This document shows, piece by piece, positions 13,970-21,185 of a stretch of 21,817 nucleotides of DNA. A model generated the notes under the pieces. The model made no database searches and was not told the DNA's origin. It saw only the letters and a program-made list of their open reading frames with translations. The DNA is from Anaerolinea thermophila (lineage in GTDB: Bacteria > Chloroflexota > Anaerolineae > Anaerolineales > Villigracilaceae). Where the stretch lies: positions 1-21,817 of the forward strand of contig DYLB01000012.1 of assembly GCA_020722305.1 (NCBI GenBank), read 5' to 3'. How positions within the stretch are numbered: the first letter of the stretch is position 1; each line of letters opens with the position of its first letter. Position numbers and translations under genes: made by a program.

Positions 13970-15313
13970 TTACGCTCCCTTCCCTTTGACCACAACCCAG
14001 GCCGTTTTCAGCAGGATGAACATATCCATCCACAACGACCAATTGCTGATGTAATAATCGTCCAGTTCCAGCCGCCGCTGGAAAGTGGTGCGATGCCGCC
14101 CGGAGACCTGCCACCAGCCGGTCATGCCCGGCTTCACCCGCAGGATCACGCGGGCAAATTCCTTCATATCATCCAATTCCGACGGCATGTAGGCACGCGG
14201 CCCGACCAGGCTCATCTCGCCCCTGAGCACGTTGATCAATTGGGGCAGTTCATCCGCGCTGAATTTTCGCAGCCACTTTCCCACCCGCGTCACGCGCGGA
14301 TCGTCCTCCAGTTTATGGAACTGCTCGTATTCGGCGCGAGCCTCGGGATCATTGTCGAGATGCTCCTCCAGTTGTTCCTCCGCGTTCGACACCATGGTCC
14401 TGAACTTGAGCACGTTGAATTCGCGAAAATTTCGGCCCAGGCGGCGTTGGCGAAAGAGAATGGGGCCAGGCGAGTCAACAGCAATGGCAAAGGCGATAAC
14501 GAACAGGAGGGGTGAAAGAAGCAGAAGAAAGGCTAGCGAGGCCGTCAAGTCAATGAAATTTTTGATCGCCCGCGACTCGGGATGCAACAGGTGGTAGTTG
14601 AATTCGAGCGCCAGTTGCCCGTCCAGGTCGCGCGATTCGACCCACATCGTCCCGAGTTTACTTTCCGGTTCCACCAGGATGACGCGGCGGAAGCGCTCCG
14701 AAAGCAGGCGCGCCCGCGCCGCTACCCCTTCTTCGGATGGGCTGGCAATCACCGCCAGGTCGTAGTTCTCTTTCACTTCGCCGCCGATGCTGGAGAGGGG
14801 GAGAACTTTGACGGGAATCCATCCCAGGCGGCGGATCTGGCGCATCTTTCGCGCAATCTCGTCCGCCAATTTCCCATTCCCATAGATCAGGACGGGAATG
14901 CCATACCAGTTGTAGCGGGAAATGAGATTCCGTAGGCTAAAACGCGCCAAGGGTAATAAAACAATGGCAGGTATCAAGCTGAACAGGATGAACGCGCGCG
15001 AATAAAGCTGGAACTCTCTGTTCAGATATGAAAAAGCCGCCAGGAATAGGAAAAGTAGAATAGTGGCCTTGGATACTTTTTCCAACTCTTTCACAGAGGT
15101 CAACCCATACCCTGGGTAAAGACCAAAGAATGCAAAAATGATTACTTCAAACAACAAGCCAGCATAGCCAACGGGTTTGATCATAAGCCAACGTAAATGG
15201 CCAGGCTCAACGAACAGGTTGCGCAGGTTGATTGCCAACCTGAACAACAGGTATAGGATCAGGAGATCGGTCAACAACAGGAGGAAATTAACAAGCAGGT
15301 GATATTTTCGCAT
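13970..15313 (-). CDS. Polyprenyl-phosphate sugar phosphotransferase (WbaP/WcaJ type)
   Basis: This 447-residue enzyme starts glycan assembly by moving a sugar-1-phosphate from a nucleotide sugar to undecaprenyl phosphate at the inner membrane. Four hydrophobic segments lie in residues 5-125. A Rossmann-like middle domain begins at IPVLIYGNGKLADEI (139-153). A fifth membrane helix (about 255-279) leads into the catalytic domain with DSPGPILFRQRRLGR, LKFRTM, the catalytic Asp354-Glu355 in SADELPQ, LVGPRAYMPSE and KPGMTGWWQVSGR. These are the hallmarks of the bacterial sugar transferase family. It starts 3 nt after the stop of the WcaI-like gene. The N-terminal coding part is AT-rich (24/60 G+C at 15121-15180) and the catalytic part is not (36/60 at 14161-14220). 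Sugar specificity (galactose or glucose) cannot be read. Confidence 0.93.
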   Translation of the reverse strand: MRKYHLLVNFLLLLTDLLILYLLFRLAINLRNLFVEPGHLRWLMIKPVGYAGLLFEVIIFAFFGLYPGYGLTSVKELEKVSKATILLFLFLAAFSYLNREFQLYSRAFILFSLIPAIVLLPLARFSLRNLISRYNWYGIPVLIYGNGKLADEIARKMRQIRRLGWIPVKVLPLSSIGGEVKENYDLAVIASPSEEGVAARARLLSERFRRVILVEPESKLGTMWVESRDLDGQLALEFNYHLLHPESRAIKNFIDLTASLAFLLLLSPLLFVIAFAIAVDSPGPILFRQRRLGRNFREFNVLKFRTMVSNAEEQLEEHLDNDPEARAEYEQFHKLEDDPRVTRVGKWLRKFSADELPQLINVLRGEMSLVGPRAYMPSELDDMKEFARVILRVKPGMTGWWQVSGRHRTTFQRRLELDDYYISNWSLWMDMFILLKTAWVVVKGKGA

Positions 15314-15316
15314 ACT

Positions 15317-16546
15317 TCATGCGCCAATGATGTGCTGCATAAAATCTCGCAGCAGGTTTTTCTTCGACCAATGGGACTCGACCCATTCGCGCCCTTTTCG
15401 TCCGAGTATTTCCCTGTATTCTTTCTTGCGCGCCAGGTCGCGGATCGCCTGCGCCAGGGCCGCCGCGTTTTCCGGCGGGACGACGACGCCCGTTTGCTCC
15501 ACCACCTCGGACAACTCGGTCCCCGCCCGAGCGGTGGCGATGACCGCTTTTCCACTGGCCAGCATGCCCGAAAGTTTGGAGGGCATCACCAGGTCCGCCG
15601 CGTCGGCCCGCTGGGGTAGAACGTGAATGTCGGCACTGTTGAGCAGGAGGTTCAAACGTTCCATTGGCTGTAAGGGATGCAAACTCACATTGGACAGGGA
15701 GGAGACCTTCTGTTCCAGTTCGGCCCGCATGGGACCTTCGCCGCAAAGAACGAAACGAATGGGCGGCTCTGATTGTAACAGACGCGCGGCTTCGATCAGG
15801 TATTCCAGCCCCTGCTTATGTCCAAAATTCCCGGAATACAACACGACTACATCGTTATCGCTGATTCCCCATTCGGCGCGCAGCGTTTCGCCCCCATCCG
15901 GAAGGGGATATACGGAATCCGTATCCACCCAGTTTGGGAGGAGTGCCGTTTTTTCGGGCGATACCCCCTTCTCGTGCAGTTTTTCCCTCATACGCCCGGA
16001 AATAGTGGAAACCCGGTCGAAGCGTTGCAGCAGCCAACGCTCGAACGTTCGCGCGACAGAAAGGAGCGGGCGCAGAGACGCCAGCATCCCCAGTCCCTCG
16101 GCGGCGTCGAGTTCGAAGTCCTGCACGTGCAGCCAGGCCTGCGCGCCGCTCAGTCGAGCGGTCAGCAGGGCCAAAGGGGCGTTCAAAAACGCCGGAGCGA
16201 TGCACAGCACAACCTCCGGCTTCCAGCCCAGTTGCATCAGGAGGGCAGGAGCGCTGCTCAAGGCAAAGGAAAACAGGTGGACCAGGCGGCTGACTCCCGA
16301 AGGCTTTCGCGGCACCCATAACGGGCAGCGCCAGACTTCCACCTTCCGCCAGTTCTCCCGCTGGTAGCGCCATCCCGAATACGGAGGGACGACTCGCCAC
16401 CAGGGATAATAAGGAGGCGCGGTCACCACCCGCACGGCAAGCCCTTCTTCGGCAAGGTGGGAAGCCAGTTCCGCCGTGTATTTTCCAGTGCTGATCGGCT
16501 CAGGATGGAAATTGATGCCGACGATGAGAATCCGCAGGGACTTCAT
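15317..16546 (-). CDS. wcaI: WcaI-like GT4 glycosyltransferase
   Basis: This cytoplasmic glycosyltransferase adds a sugar to the lipid-linked repeat unit. With the start at 16546 it has 409 residues. I chose this ATG because it forms an ATGA overlap with the upstream methyltransferase stop and gives MKSLRILIVGINFHPEP, the expected first strand; the frame is open 29 codons further up but without the family N-terminus. The N-terminal half carries STGKYTAELASHLAEEG, VVTAPPYYPWW and WRCPLWVPRKPSG, which closely follow colanic acid protein WcaI from memory. The C-terminal half has VVLYSGNFGHKQGLEYLIEA, the GT4 donor-domain start, and MPSKLSGMLASGKAVIATA near the end. As in WcaI, the usual E-x7-E pair is not intact. 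Sugar and linkage are unknown. Confidence 0.88.
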   Translation of the reverse strand: MKSLRILIVGINFHPEPISTGKYTAELASHLAEEGLAVRVVTAPPYYPWWRVVPPYSGWRYQRENWRKVEVWRCPLWVPRKPSGVSRLVHLFSFALSSAPALLMQLGWKPEVVLCIAPAFLNAPLALLTARLSGAQAWLHVQDFELDAAEGLGMLASLRPLLSVARTFERWLLQRFDRVSTISGRMREKLHEKGVSPEKTALLPNWVDTDSVYPLPDGGETLRAEWGISDNDVVVLYSGNFGHKQGLEYLIEAARLLQSEPPIRFVLCGEGPMRAELEQKVSSLSNVSLHPLQPMERLNLLLNSADIHVLPQRADAADLVMPSKLSGMLASGKAVIATARAGTELSEVVEQTGVVVPPENAAALAQAIRDLARKKEYREILGRKGREWVESHWSKKNLLRDFMQHIIGA

Positions 16547-17283
16547 TTTCTTCGGGCGAAAACCATCAAAGTATGCCTGAGGAACGGAGGCATGAAACGC
16601 TCGTAGAGATAGGCCAGCCGGGTCAGCGCGCACGAAGATTGGAAATACCCCGGCAGGCCCGAAAAGCCAAGCACAACCCCATCCAGGCCAAATTGGCTCA
16701 ATTTTCTTTTCAGCAGCGGGATGTTGTTGCAGGCGTAGAGCGTGGGGAAGATATCCCTTTCCTCGCGTTTCTTCTGCATATTCTTCAGGATTTTGACGTG
16801 ATGCCGTTCAGGGATGATCCTGGACGCCAGAGCGACGTATCCCCAGGCGTTCGTTGTGCGCGCGCAAAAATACCCGCCCGTTTTGAGGACGCGACGGACT
16901 TCACCGAAGAAGGCATCGGGGTTGCCGACGTGCTCCAGCGTCCAATCGCTCACGACCAGGTCTGCAGATTGGTCGGGGATGGGCCAGGGCGCGTCGGGGT
17001 TTTCCAGGAGGCGGAATTCATCCAGGAAGGGATTCTGCGAGGCGTCCGGGTCGAGATCCAGCCCGGTCACTTTCTGGACCTTGCCCCGAAAAATTCGCAG
17101 GCTGCGGCGAAGCGCGACCGGGTCGTCCTGGTATTCGCCGCGCCCGCAACCGACATCCAGGATTGCGTCGGTCGGCTTGAGCAGGGCGTTCACGCGCAGG
17201 TAAAAGGCCATGGCTCCATCCACAGGATGAAACCCGCCAAAGCGCGTTTCCGGGAATATCTTTTCTGTGCAGCTAACGGTCAT
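16543..17283 (-). CDS. Class I SAM-dependent methyltransferase in the glycan locus
   Basis: This 246-residue protein has the Rossmann fold of class I methyltransferases. Motif I is ILDVGCGRGEY (about 41-51), the acidic end of strand 2 is TGLDLDPDA, and motif II/III reads ADLVVSDWTLEHVGNPDAF followed by RVLKTGGYF. The C-terminal part is longer than the minimal fold and fairly hydrophobic near the end (LPGYFQSS and the FMPPFLRHTLMVFA tail). I prefer the ATG at 17283 because GGAG lies 6 nt upstream. An in-frame ATG at 17295 would overlap the preceding stop by one base but has no Shine-Dalgarno sequence. It sits between the acetyltransferase and the WcaI-like gene, whose start it overlaps as ATGA. 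It probably methylates a sugar of the repeat unit or caps the chain; the target is inferred from context. Confidence 0.85.
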   Translation of the reverse strand: MTVSCTEKIFPETRFGGFHPVDGAMAFYLRVNALLKPTDAILDVGCGRGEYQDDPVALRRSLRIFRGKVQKVTGLDLDPDASQNPFLDEFRLLENPDAPWPIPDQSADLVVSDWTLEHVGNPDAFFGEVRRVLKTGGYFCARTTNAWGYVALASRIIPERHHVKILKNMQKKREERDIFPTLYACNNIPLLKRKLSQFGLDGVVLGFSGLPGYFQSSCALTRLAYLYERFMPPFLRHTLMVFARRK

Positions 17284-17294
17284 CTTTTTCTCCA

Positions 17295-17864
17295 TCAGGC
17301 AGAATTTTGCCGGGACAAGCGCGGTTTGACCGGCTTGGCCGGGCTGCCATAGCAGACCATTCCTTCCGGCAGGTCTTGCAGCACCGTGCTGCGCGCGCCA
17401 ACAACAGCCCCAGAGCCAATTTTTACGCCAGGGCCTACGAAGACATCGTTTGTGATCCAGGCTTCATCTTCAATTACGATTTCTTTTGCCAGAATGTCAA
17501 AGGATAAAACGGTGTAATCATGGGTTCCGGTACAAAGATATACATCGTGAGCCAAAGCTACGTTTCGGCCGATGGAAATGTTTCCCAGGGTGTATAGATT
17601 ACAATCGTCACCAACCCAGGAATGATCGCCAATATCCAATTTCCACGGATACGTGATTCTCGCAGAGGGTCGAATCTTTACGCCTTTTCCTATTTTTGCC
17701 CCAAAACAGCGTAGCAAAAACCTGCGCCAGCCGAACATAAATTGCGGGCTCATGCGAAAGAGGGTGGATTGCACCAGCCACCATAACTGGGCAACGAAAG
17801 CGGGCCTTCCCCGAAAACCGCGTGGAACTTTAAACCTGGCAAGGTCTTGGTATTTTACAGTCAT
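17295..17864 (-). CDS. wcaF: WcaF-like hexapeptide-repeat acetyltransferase
   Basis: This 189-residue enzyme of the left-handed beta-helix type most likely acetylates a sugar of the exported glycan using acetyl-CoA. The hexapeptide rungs run from IGKGVKIRPSARI through LDIGDHSWVGDDC, ISIGRNVALAHDV and VFVGPGVKIGSGAVVGARS. The catalytic-type His is in TGTHDYT. The ending DLPEGMVCYGSPAKPVKPR is typical of the WcaF/LacA/NodL group. The ATG at 17864 overlaps the epimerase stop as ATGA and has GGAGG 7 nt upstream, so I prefer it over the ATG 11 codons earlier. Most of the gene is AT-rich like the genes upstream of it, while its last part (below about 17400) is GC-rich, so one edge of the AT-rich island appears to fall inside it. 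Confidence 0.87.
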   Translation of the reverse strand: MTVKYQDLARFKVPRGFRGRPAFVAQLWWLVQSTLFRMSPQFMFGWRRFLLRCFGAKIGKGVKIRPSARITYPWKLDIGDHSWVGDDCNLYTLGNISIGRNVALAHDVYLCTGTHDYTVLSFDILAKEIVIEDEAWITNDVFVGPGVKIGSGAVVGARSTVLQDLPEGMVCYGSPAKPVKPRLSRQNSA

Positions 17865-18844
17865 GCGGCCTCCATCTTGTTTTGCAACTTTAGCCATGCG
17901 AGCGTCAGGTCAACGCCGTCCTCGATAGAATACGGCAACCGGCCACCGATTTCTTCAACGAGCGACGTATTATAAATCATTTCAGTGGTGAGATTGCTCA
18001 ACCTAAAACTGGTCAAAGGGGGGTTTTTCCATCCGACCACTTTCAAACCGTCCCCGAGTATCGCGATCAGTTTTAAGAAAATCAATGGAACTTCCAGGGG
18101 ATGTTTGTTATGGCTCTTAGTAGCAATCAGGTCGGCCCACTGCTTCACTTCAAGGGGAGGATAATCCGCGAGGTAAAATGTCTTGCCATGGATCAAAGGT
18201 GAGTCGCAGACAAGCATTTTTTCAATGATGTATACAGAATTACCAACATATCCAAATGACTTCCAAATCTGATGACCTTTGGGATGAATATAATTCGAGT
18301 GGAGAATAGAAAGGAAAAATTCTTTATAAGGAGTGTCGAACCACGGCCCCCAAATAGAGGTAGGACGAAAAATTGCCCAAGTGGAAGGGATTTTATGTGC
18401 GTTTTCTCTCACGATTCTCTCGCCCATCACTTTGCTCTTGCCATAAAAAGTGGTCGGGCAATAATCATCGTCTGTCTTGGGCGTATATCCTATCCTGCAA
18501 ACCAGTCGGCTGGATGCAAAAAGTACCCTTTCTAGGGATTGACAAACCTGGATCGTATCAATCACATTTTGAACCCCTGTAATATTGGCGGAATATTCTT
18601 GGATATCCTTACCACCCAAATCGGTTCTGGCCGCCAAATGGATAAAATATTCCGGGTTGAAATCTTTTACCACACTGGCCAGAGCATTCGCGTCCAGAAC
18701 ATCACCCTTTACCCACAATGAGTCGTGACTGGGATTTCTGGGAGGATTGATATCGTAATTGATGACAAGGTTTCCTTTTTCAGTCAACGATTGAACCAGA
18801 TTTGTTCCGATAAAACCAGAACCTCCTGTAATAAGAATTTTCAT
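17861..18844 (-). CDS. NAD-dependent epimerase/dehydratase (extended SDR)
   Basis: This 327-residue protein is an extended short-chain dehydrogenase, probably modifying a nucleotide-linked sugar in the cytoplasm to supply the glycan. It begins with the NAD-binding loop GGSGFIG (residues 7-13) and has NYDINPP at the end of strand 2 (NAD-type acidic position). HLAART follows near 69-74. The catalytic pair is Tyr134 and Lys138 in YGKSK. RPTSIWGPW gives the usual substrate-domain signature. The C-terminal third carries PLTSFRLSNLTTEMIYNTS, seen in UDP-sugar epimerases and 3-beta-HSD-like members. It is AT-rich (23/60 G+C at 18541-18600). It follows the GT4 gene by 18 nt and overlaps wcaF by 4 nt. 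Which sugar it acts on is not readable. Confidence 0.88.
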   Translation of the reverse strand: MKILITGGSGFIGTNLVQSLTEKGNLVINYDINPPRNPSHDSLWVKGDVLDANALASVVKDFNPEYFIHLAARTDLGGKDIQEYSANITGVQNVIDTIQVCQSLERVLFASSRLVCRIGYTPKTDDDYCPTTFYGKSKVMGERIVRENAHKIPSTWAIFRPTSIWGPWFDTPYKEFFLSILHSNYIHPKGHQIWKSFGYVGNSVYIIEKMLVCDSPLIHGKTFYLADYPPLEVKQWADLIATKSHNKHPLEVPLIFLKLIAILGDGLKVVGWKNPPLTSFRLSNLTTEMIYNTSLVEEIGGRLPYSIEDGVDLTLAWLKLQNKMEAA

Positions 18845-18862
18845 ATTAGTGGGACTCCGACG

Positions 18863-19993
18863 TTATGAGAAATAGTAGTTTTCTAGTTTTTGAACAACTT
18901 TCTCAATTGTAAACAATTCTTGTACTGTTTTTTTTCCTTTTTGGGATCGCTCTTGCGAAAGCCTCGGATCTAACAACAATTTTTCAACTCCCGCTGCTAA
19001 CGAGGCTGAATCAGGGGTGCAAATTTCAACAGCATCGTGCAACATTAGTGTTTCTGCTATATGAACTCCAGATGTAATGATGCTTGGGCAACCAACGGCA
19101 AGTGCTTCCAACAGGGCCATTGGAAAAGGCTCATCCTTGGAAGGTAAAACATAAACATCAGATTGCGCCAAGATGTCTAAGGCGTCGGAGTGATTCACGG
19201 AACCCAGGATTTTTACCTTTTTGGAAAGCGTGGAATCGCCATCTATCTTTTTTTGTACAACATGCTCCTCTCCGCCATCTGGGCCGGCGATAATAAATTG
19301 CACATTCGTCCGACTTGCAAGCAAAGCGCTGGCTGCGTCTAAAAAAAGGGAGACTCGCTTGCGCGGGTGTAGACGCGCAAGAAACAGGATACTTTTTACC
19401 GACCTTTGAGGGGCAAATTGCCAAGACGGCAAGTCTTGTAAGCGCAAACCATTGGGAAGAAGCAAAGTATTTACGCTAGGGCAGATTTGCCTAAGGATTG
19501 AATCTTCATGAGATTGTAAAACAAATGCGCCTCGTATTTTTTTCAGTTGCCGCTTTATGACAAGGTTATCCAGAACCTTTCTGATACCATCGCGTCGGTT
19601 CAACATTCCATGCGATTGTATGAATGCCTTTCTTTCCAGACGCAACAAGAGGTCCGTTGCACTAAGAGAAAATAACTCCCTTCCGTAATGAATGTGAAAA
19701 ACATCAAATTTATGAGCGTGCTCTTTCAGCCACCGTAACATAGGGCGGGAAAAGAAAAGGGAAAAATGAGGATACAAAACCGTGGCTGGAAAACGAAGAA
19801 TTTGTACGTCACCCTGCATCTCATTCAGTTCGTCTATAAACTCAAGCGGCCGCAACGAAAGTATATTACTGGTCAGAATAGTCGTTCTGTGGCCACGAAG
19901 AGACAGCTCGTTCGCGTGTTCCGAAACAACTGATGTAACGCCACCGGCAATAGTGCTTGGGCGATAAAGAGAAGTGATTATACAAACGCGCAT
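18863..19993 (-). CDS. GT4-family glycosyltransferase
   Basis: This 376-residue retaining glycosyltransferase would add one sugar to the repeat unit from a nucleotide sugar on the cytoplasmic side. The N-terminal domain starts MRVCIITSLYRPSTIAGGV, with the GGV acceptor-side loop. The C-terminal donor domain has SILFLARLHPRKRVSLFLDA and FIIAGPDGGEE. It ends with the E-x7-E motif (Glu288 and Glu296 in DEPFPMALLEALAVGCPSI). No convincing Shine-Dalgarno precedes the start, which is set by the fold. It is among the most AT-rich genes here (21/60 G+C at 19501-19560). It is the first gene after the 367-nt noncoding gap, so it may have its own promoter, but I found no convincing one. Confidence 0.9.
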   Translation of the reverse strand: MRVCIITSLYRPSTIAGGVTSVVSEHANELSLRGHRTTILTSNILSLRPLEFIDELNEMQGDVQILRFPATVLYPHFSLFFSRPMLRWLKEHAHKFDVFHIHYGRELFSLSATDLLLRLERKAFIQSHGMLNRRDGIRKVLDNLVIKRQLKKIRGAFVLQSHEDSILRQICPSVNTLLLPNGLRLQDLPSWQFAPQRSVKSILFLARLHPRKRVSLFLDAASALLASRTNVQFIIAGPDGGEEHVVQKKIDGDSTLSKKVKILGSVNHSDALDILAQSDVYVLPSKDEPFPMALLEALAVGCPSIITSGVHIAETLMLHDAVEICTPDSASLAAGVEKLLLDPRLSQERSQKGKKTVQELFTIEKVVQKLENYYFS

Positions 19994-20127
19994 AAAGGTT
20001 CATCCAGCAACGGGCCACATCCTGAAATTGGATTTATAAGCGCCTCCCGCTAGAAAACTCTTGGCGGGCAATAAACACTTATTGACGAATCGCCAACCAG
20101 AGAAAATTATGTTGACGATTTTGGTAG

Positions 20128-20167
20128 AGCCTCGTTTAGGAACTTACAAGTGAGGCTTTTGTTTTTT
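20128..20167 (+). terminator. Plus-strand intrinsic terminator without an obvious gene
   Basis: Arms 20128-20137 and 20148-20157 form a 10-bp stem (core gcctc / gaggc) with a 10-nt loop, followed by TTTTGTTTTTT. Two of the pairs are G-U wobbles if read as plus-strand RNA but would be A-C mismatches on the minus strand, and the T-run also lies on the plus-strand side. Both facts point to a plus-strand transcript ending here. No plus-strand gene lies upstream as far back as 11179. Confidence 0.65.
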
Positions 20168-20180
20168 GTGCAAGGACTTT

Positions 20181-20248
20181 TTTTAACACAAAGCACATAA
20201 AGGGTTTAAAGGTCTTCCTTCGAGGCCTTGGTGGCATTCGTGTTAAAA
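20181..20248. repeat. Imperfect inverted repeat with TTAACAC ends
   Basis: ttttaacac (20181-20189) and gtgttaaaa (20240-20248) are exact reverse complements, with partial symmetry continuing inward (aaagcacataaagg against ccttggtggcattc). The right side resembles the right arm of the repeat at 1202-1263 (14 of 17 bases). It is probably a dispersed intergenic element. Confidence 0.6.
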
Positions 20249-20360
20249 ACCTCTTTGGTTTCGGCTTGTCCGAGTTAGGGTTAACCTTTTATCTTTGAGA
20301 TTGTAACATAATTAGGCGGAGGAAAAATGCAAACAAGGAAAACCGATCGTCCTATCGATT

Positions 20361-21185
20361 TTATGGCGTTTTCAACAGAGCGAAGCAAATTGTCCGAGGC
20401 GCCAGCTTTTGTATTAGATTTGTGCGATGGTAATGATAATTTGAGAAAAATATTTTGCTGAGGATGGCGTCCAAACGTGTCCAAAACATGGATCTATATG
20501 GCAACGCACCCAGAAATTTTCTCACCCCAACTTCGATTAAGGGGAAATTACACGGATGAGTGTATACAATTCTTAGGCCAGTTTTAGACAAAACCTCATG
20601 AAAATATTTGAGAGGGATTCCGCGCTCTCTCTTGGTAACTCCTTTACGAGGAAAGCGCCAGTCTCCCATTGATGTTATTGGTTCCCTAATAAGCAGGAAG
20701 CCGCCCGGTTTCAAAACCCGCTCGCATTCCTCTATTACGAAACTGACATTAGGAATATGGTGCAAAACGCTGAAACAGGTGATCAAATCGAATGTCTGAT
20801 CCGGGAAAAGAATATCACCGGAAACCTCTGGTTTAACCCAGCGAGCAGGGATGCCACCAATGTTGTGCTGTGTTTCGTACAAGGAGGAAGGCTCTAGAAT
20901 AGTAATCTGTTGTAATAGATTGCTGATGGGCAAAAATTCATCACCGGTGGCCGAACCAATTCCCAACGCGTGTCCAATGGGAATATTCGGTGGGAGATGA
21001 CGATAGGCATGATAAATATCGAGGGCATGATACGGGTAACGATATGTCTCTTGTTGCGGCCTCACATATAGATTAGTGAAAGCCTCCTGCTCATCACGAT
21101 ACCATTCTTCGATTTGAGGTAAAGTGAAATCGTCACCGTAAAGCACCTCTCCTGAAAAAAATCGATCTTCTTTGGAAGTTTTCAT
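20361..21185 (-). CDS. Class I SAM-dependent methyltransferase (Methyltransf_11-like)
   Basis: This 274-residue protein has the class I methyltransferase core, preceded by about 70 residues rich in Tyr, Gln and His. Motif I is ALGIGSATGDE (73-83), a looser form of the usual E/DxGxGxG. The end of strand 2 is ITILEPS. Strand 4 reads FDLITCFSVLHHIPNVSF, then RVLKPGGFLLIREP, all as in Methyltransf_11 proteins. The C-terminal region is positively charged and may touch a glycan or lipid. Its ATG overlaps the upstream ligase-like gene stop as ATGA, so the two are co-translated. It probably modifies a sugar of the locus glycan. The target is inferred from position only; a metabolic methyltransferase carried along in the locus is the alternative. 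Confidence 0.8.
   Translation of the reverse strand: MKTSKEDRFFSGEVLYGDDFTLPQIEEWYRDEQEAFTNLYVRPQQETYRYPYHALDIYHAYRHLPPNIPIGHALGIGSATGDEFLPISNLLQQITILEPSSLYETQHNIGGIPARWVKPEVSGDILFPDQTFDLITCFSVLHHIPNVSFVIEECERVLKPGGFLLIREPITSMGDWRFPRKGVTKRERGIPLKYFHEVLSKTGLRIVYTHPCNFPLIEVGVRKFLGALPYRSMFWTRLDAILSKIFFSNYHYHRTNLIQKLAPRTICFALLKTP

Larger units (their letters stand above)
19994..20360. other. 367-nt noncoding gap inside the glycan operon
   Basis: This is the only long gap among the minus-strand genes. It contains, left to right, a small hairpin (cccgc 20046-20050 with gcggg 20064-20068), an alternative inverted pair ttggcg (20061-20066) and cgccaa (20091-20096), a plus-strand terminator (20128-20167), an inverted repeat (20181-20248), and about 110 nt in which I see nothing definite. 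No open frame in it has coding character. Confidence 0.7.

Noticed and set aside
20040..20167. An integron attC site or a tRNA-like structure in the gap
   Set aside because: The GTTTAGG-like stretch does not fit the core site GTTRRRY, there is no paired core, and no cloverleaf or anticodon arm can be drawn. A plain terminator explains the hairpin.
20281..20484. A 67-codon minus-strand frame at the end of the methyltransferase gene
   Set aside because: Most of it overlaps the methyltransferase in another frame, it has no Shine-Dalgarno, and the remainder has no coding character.
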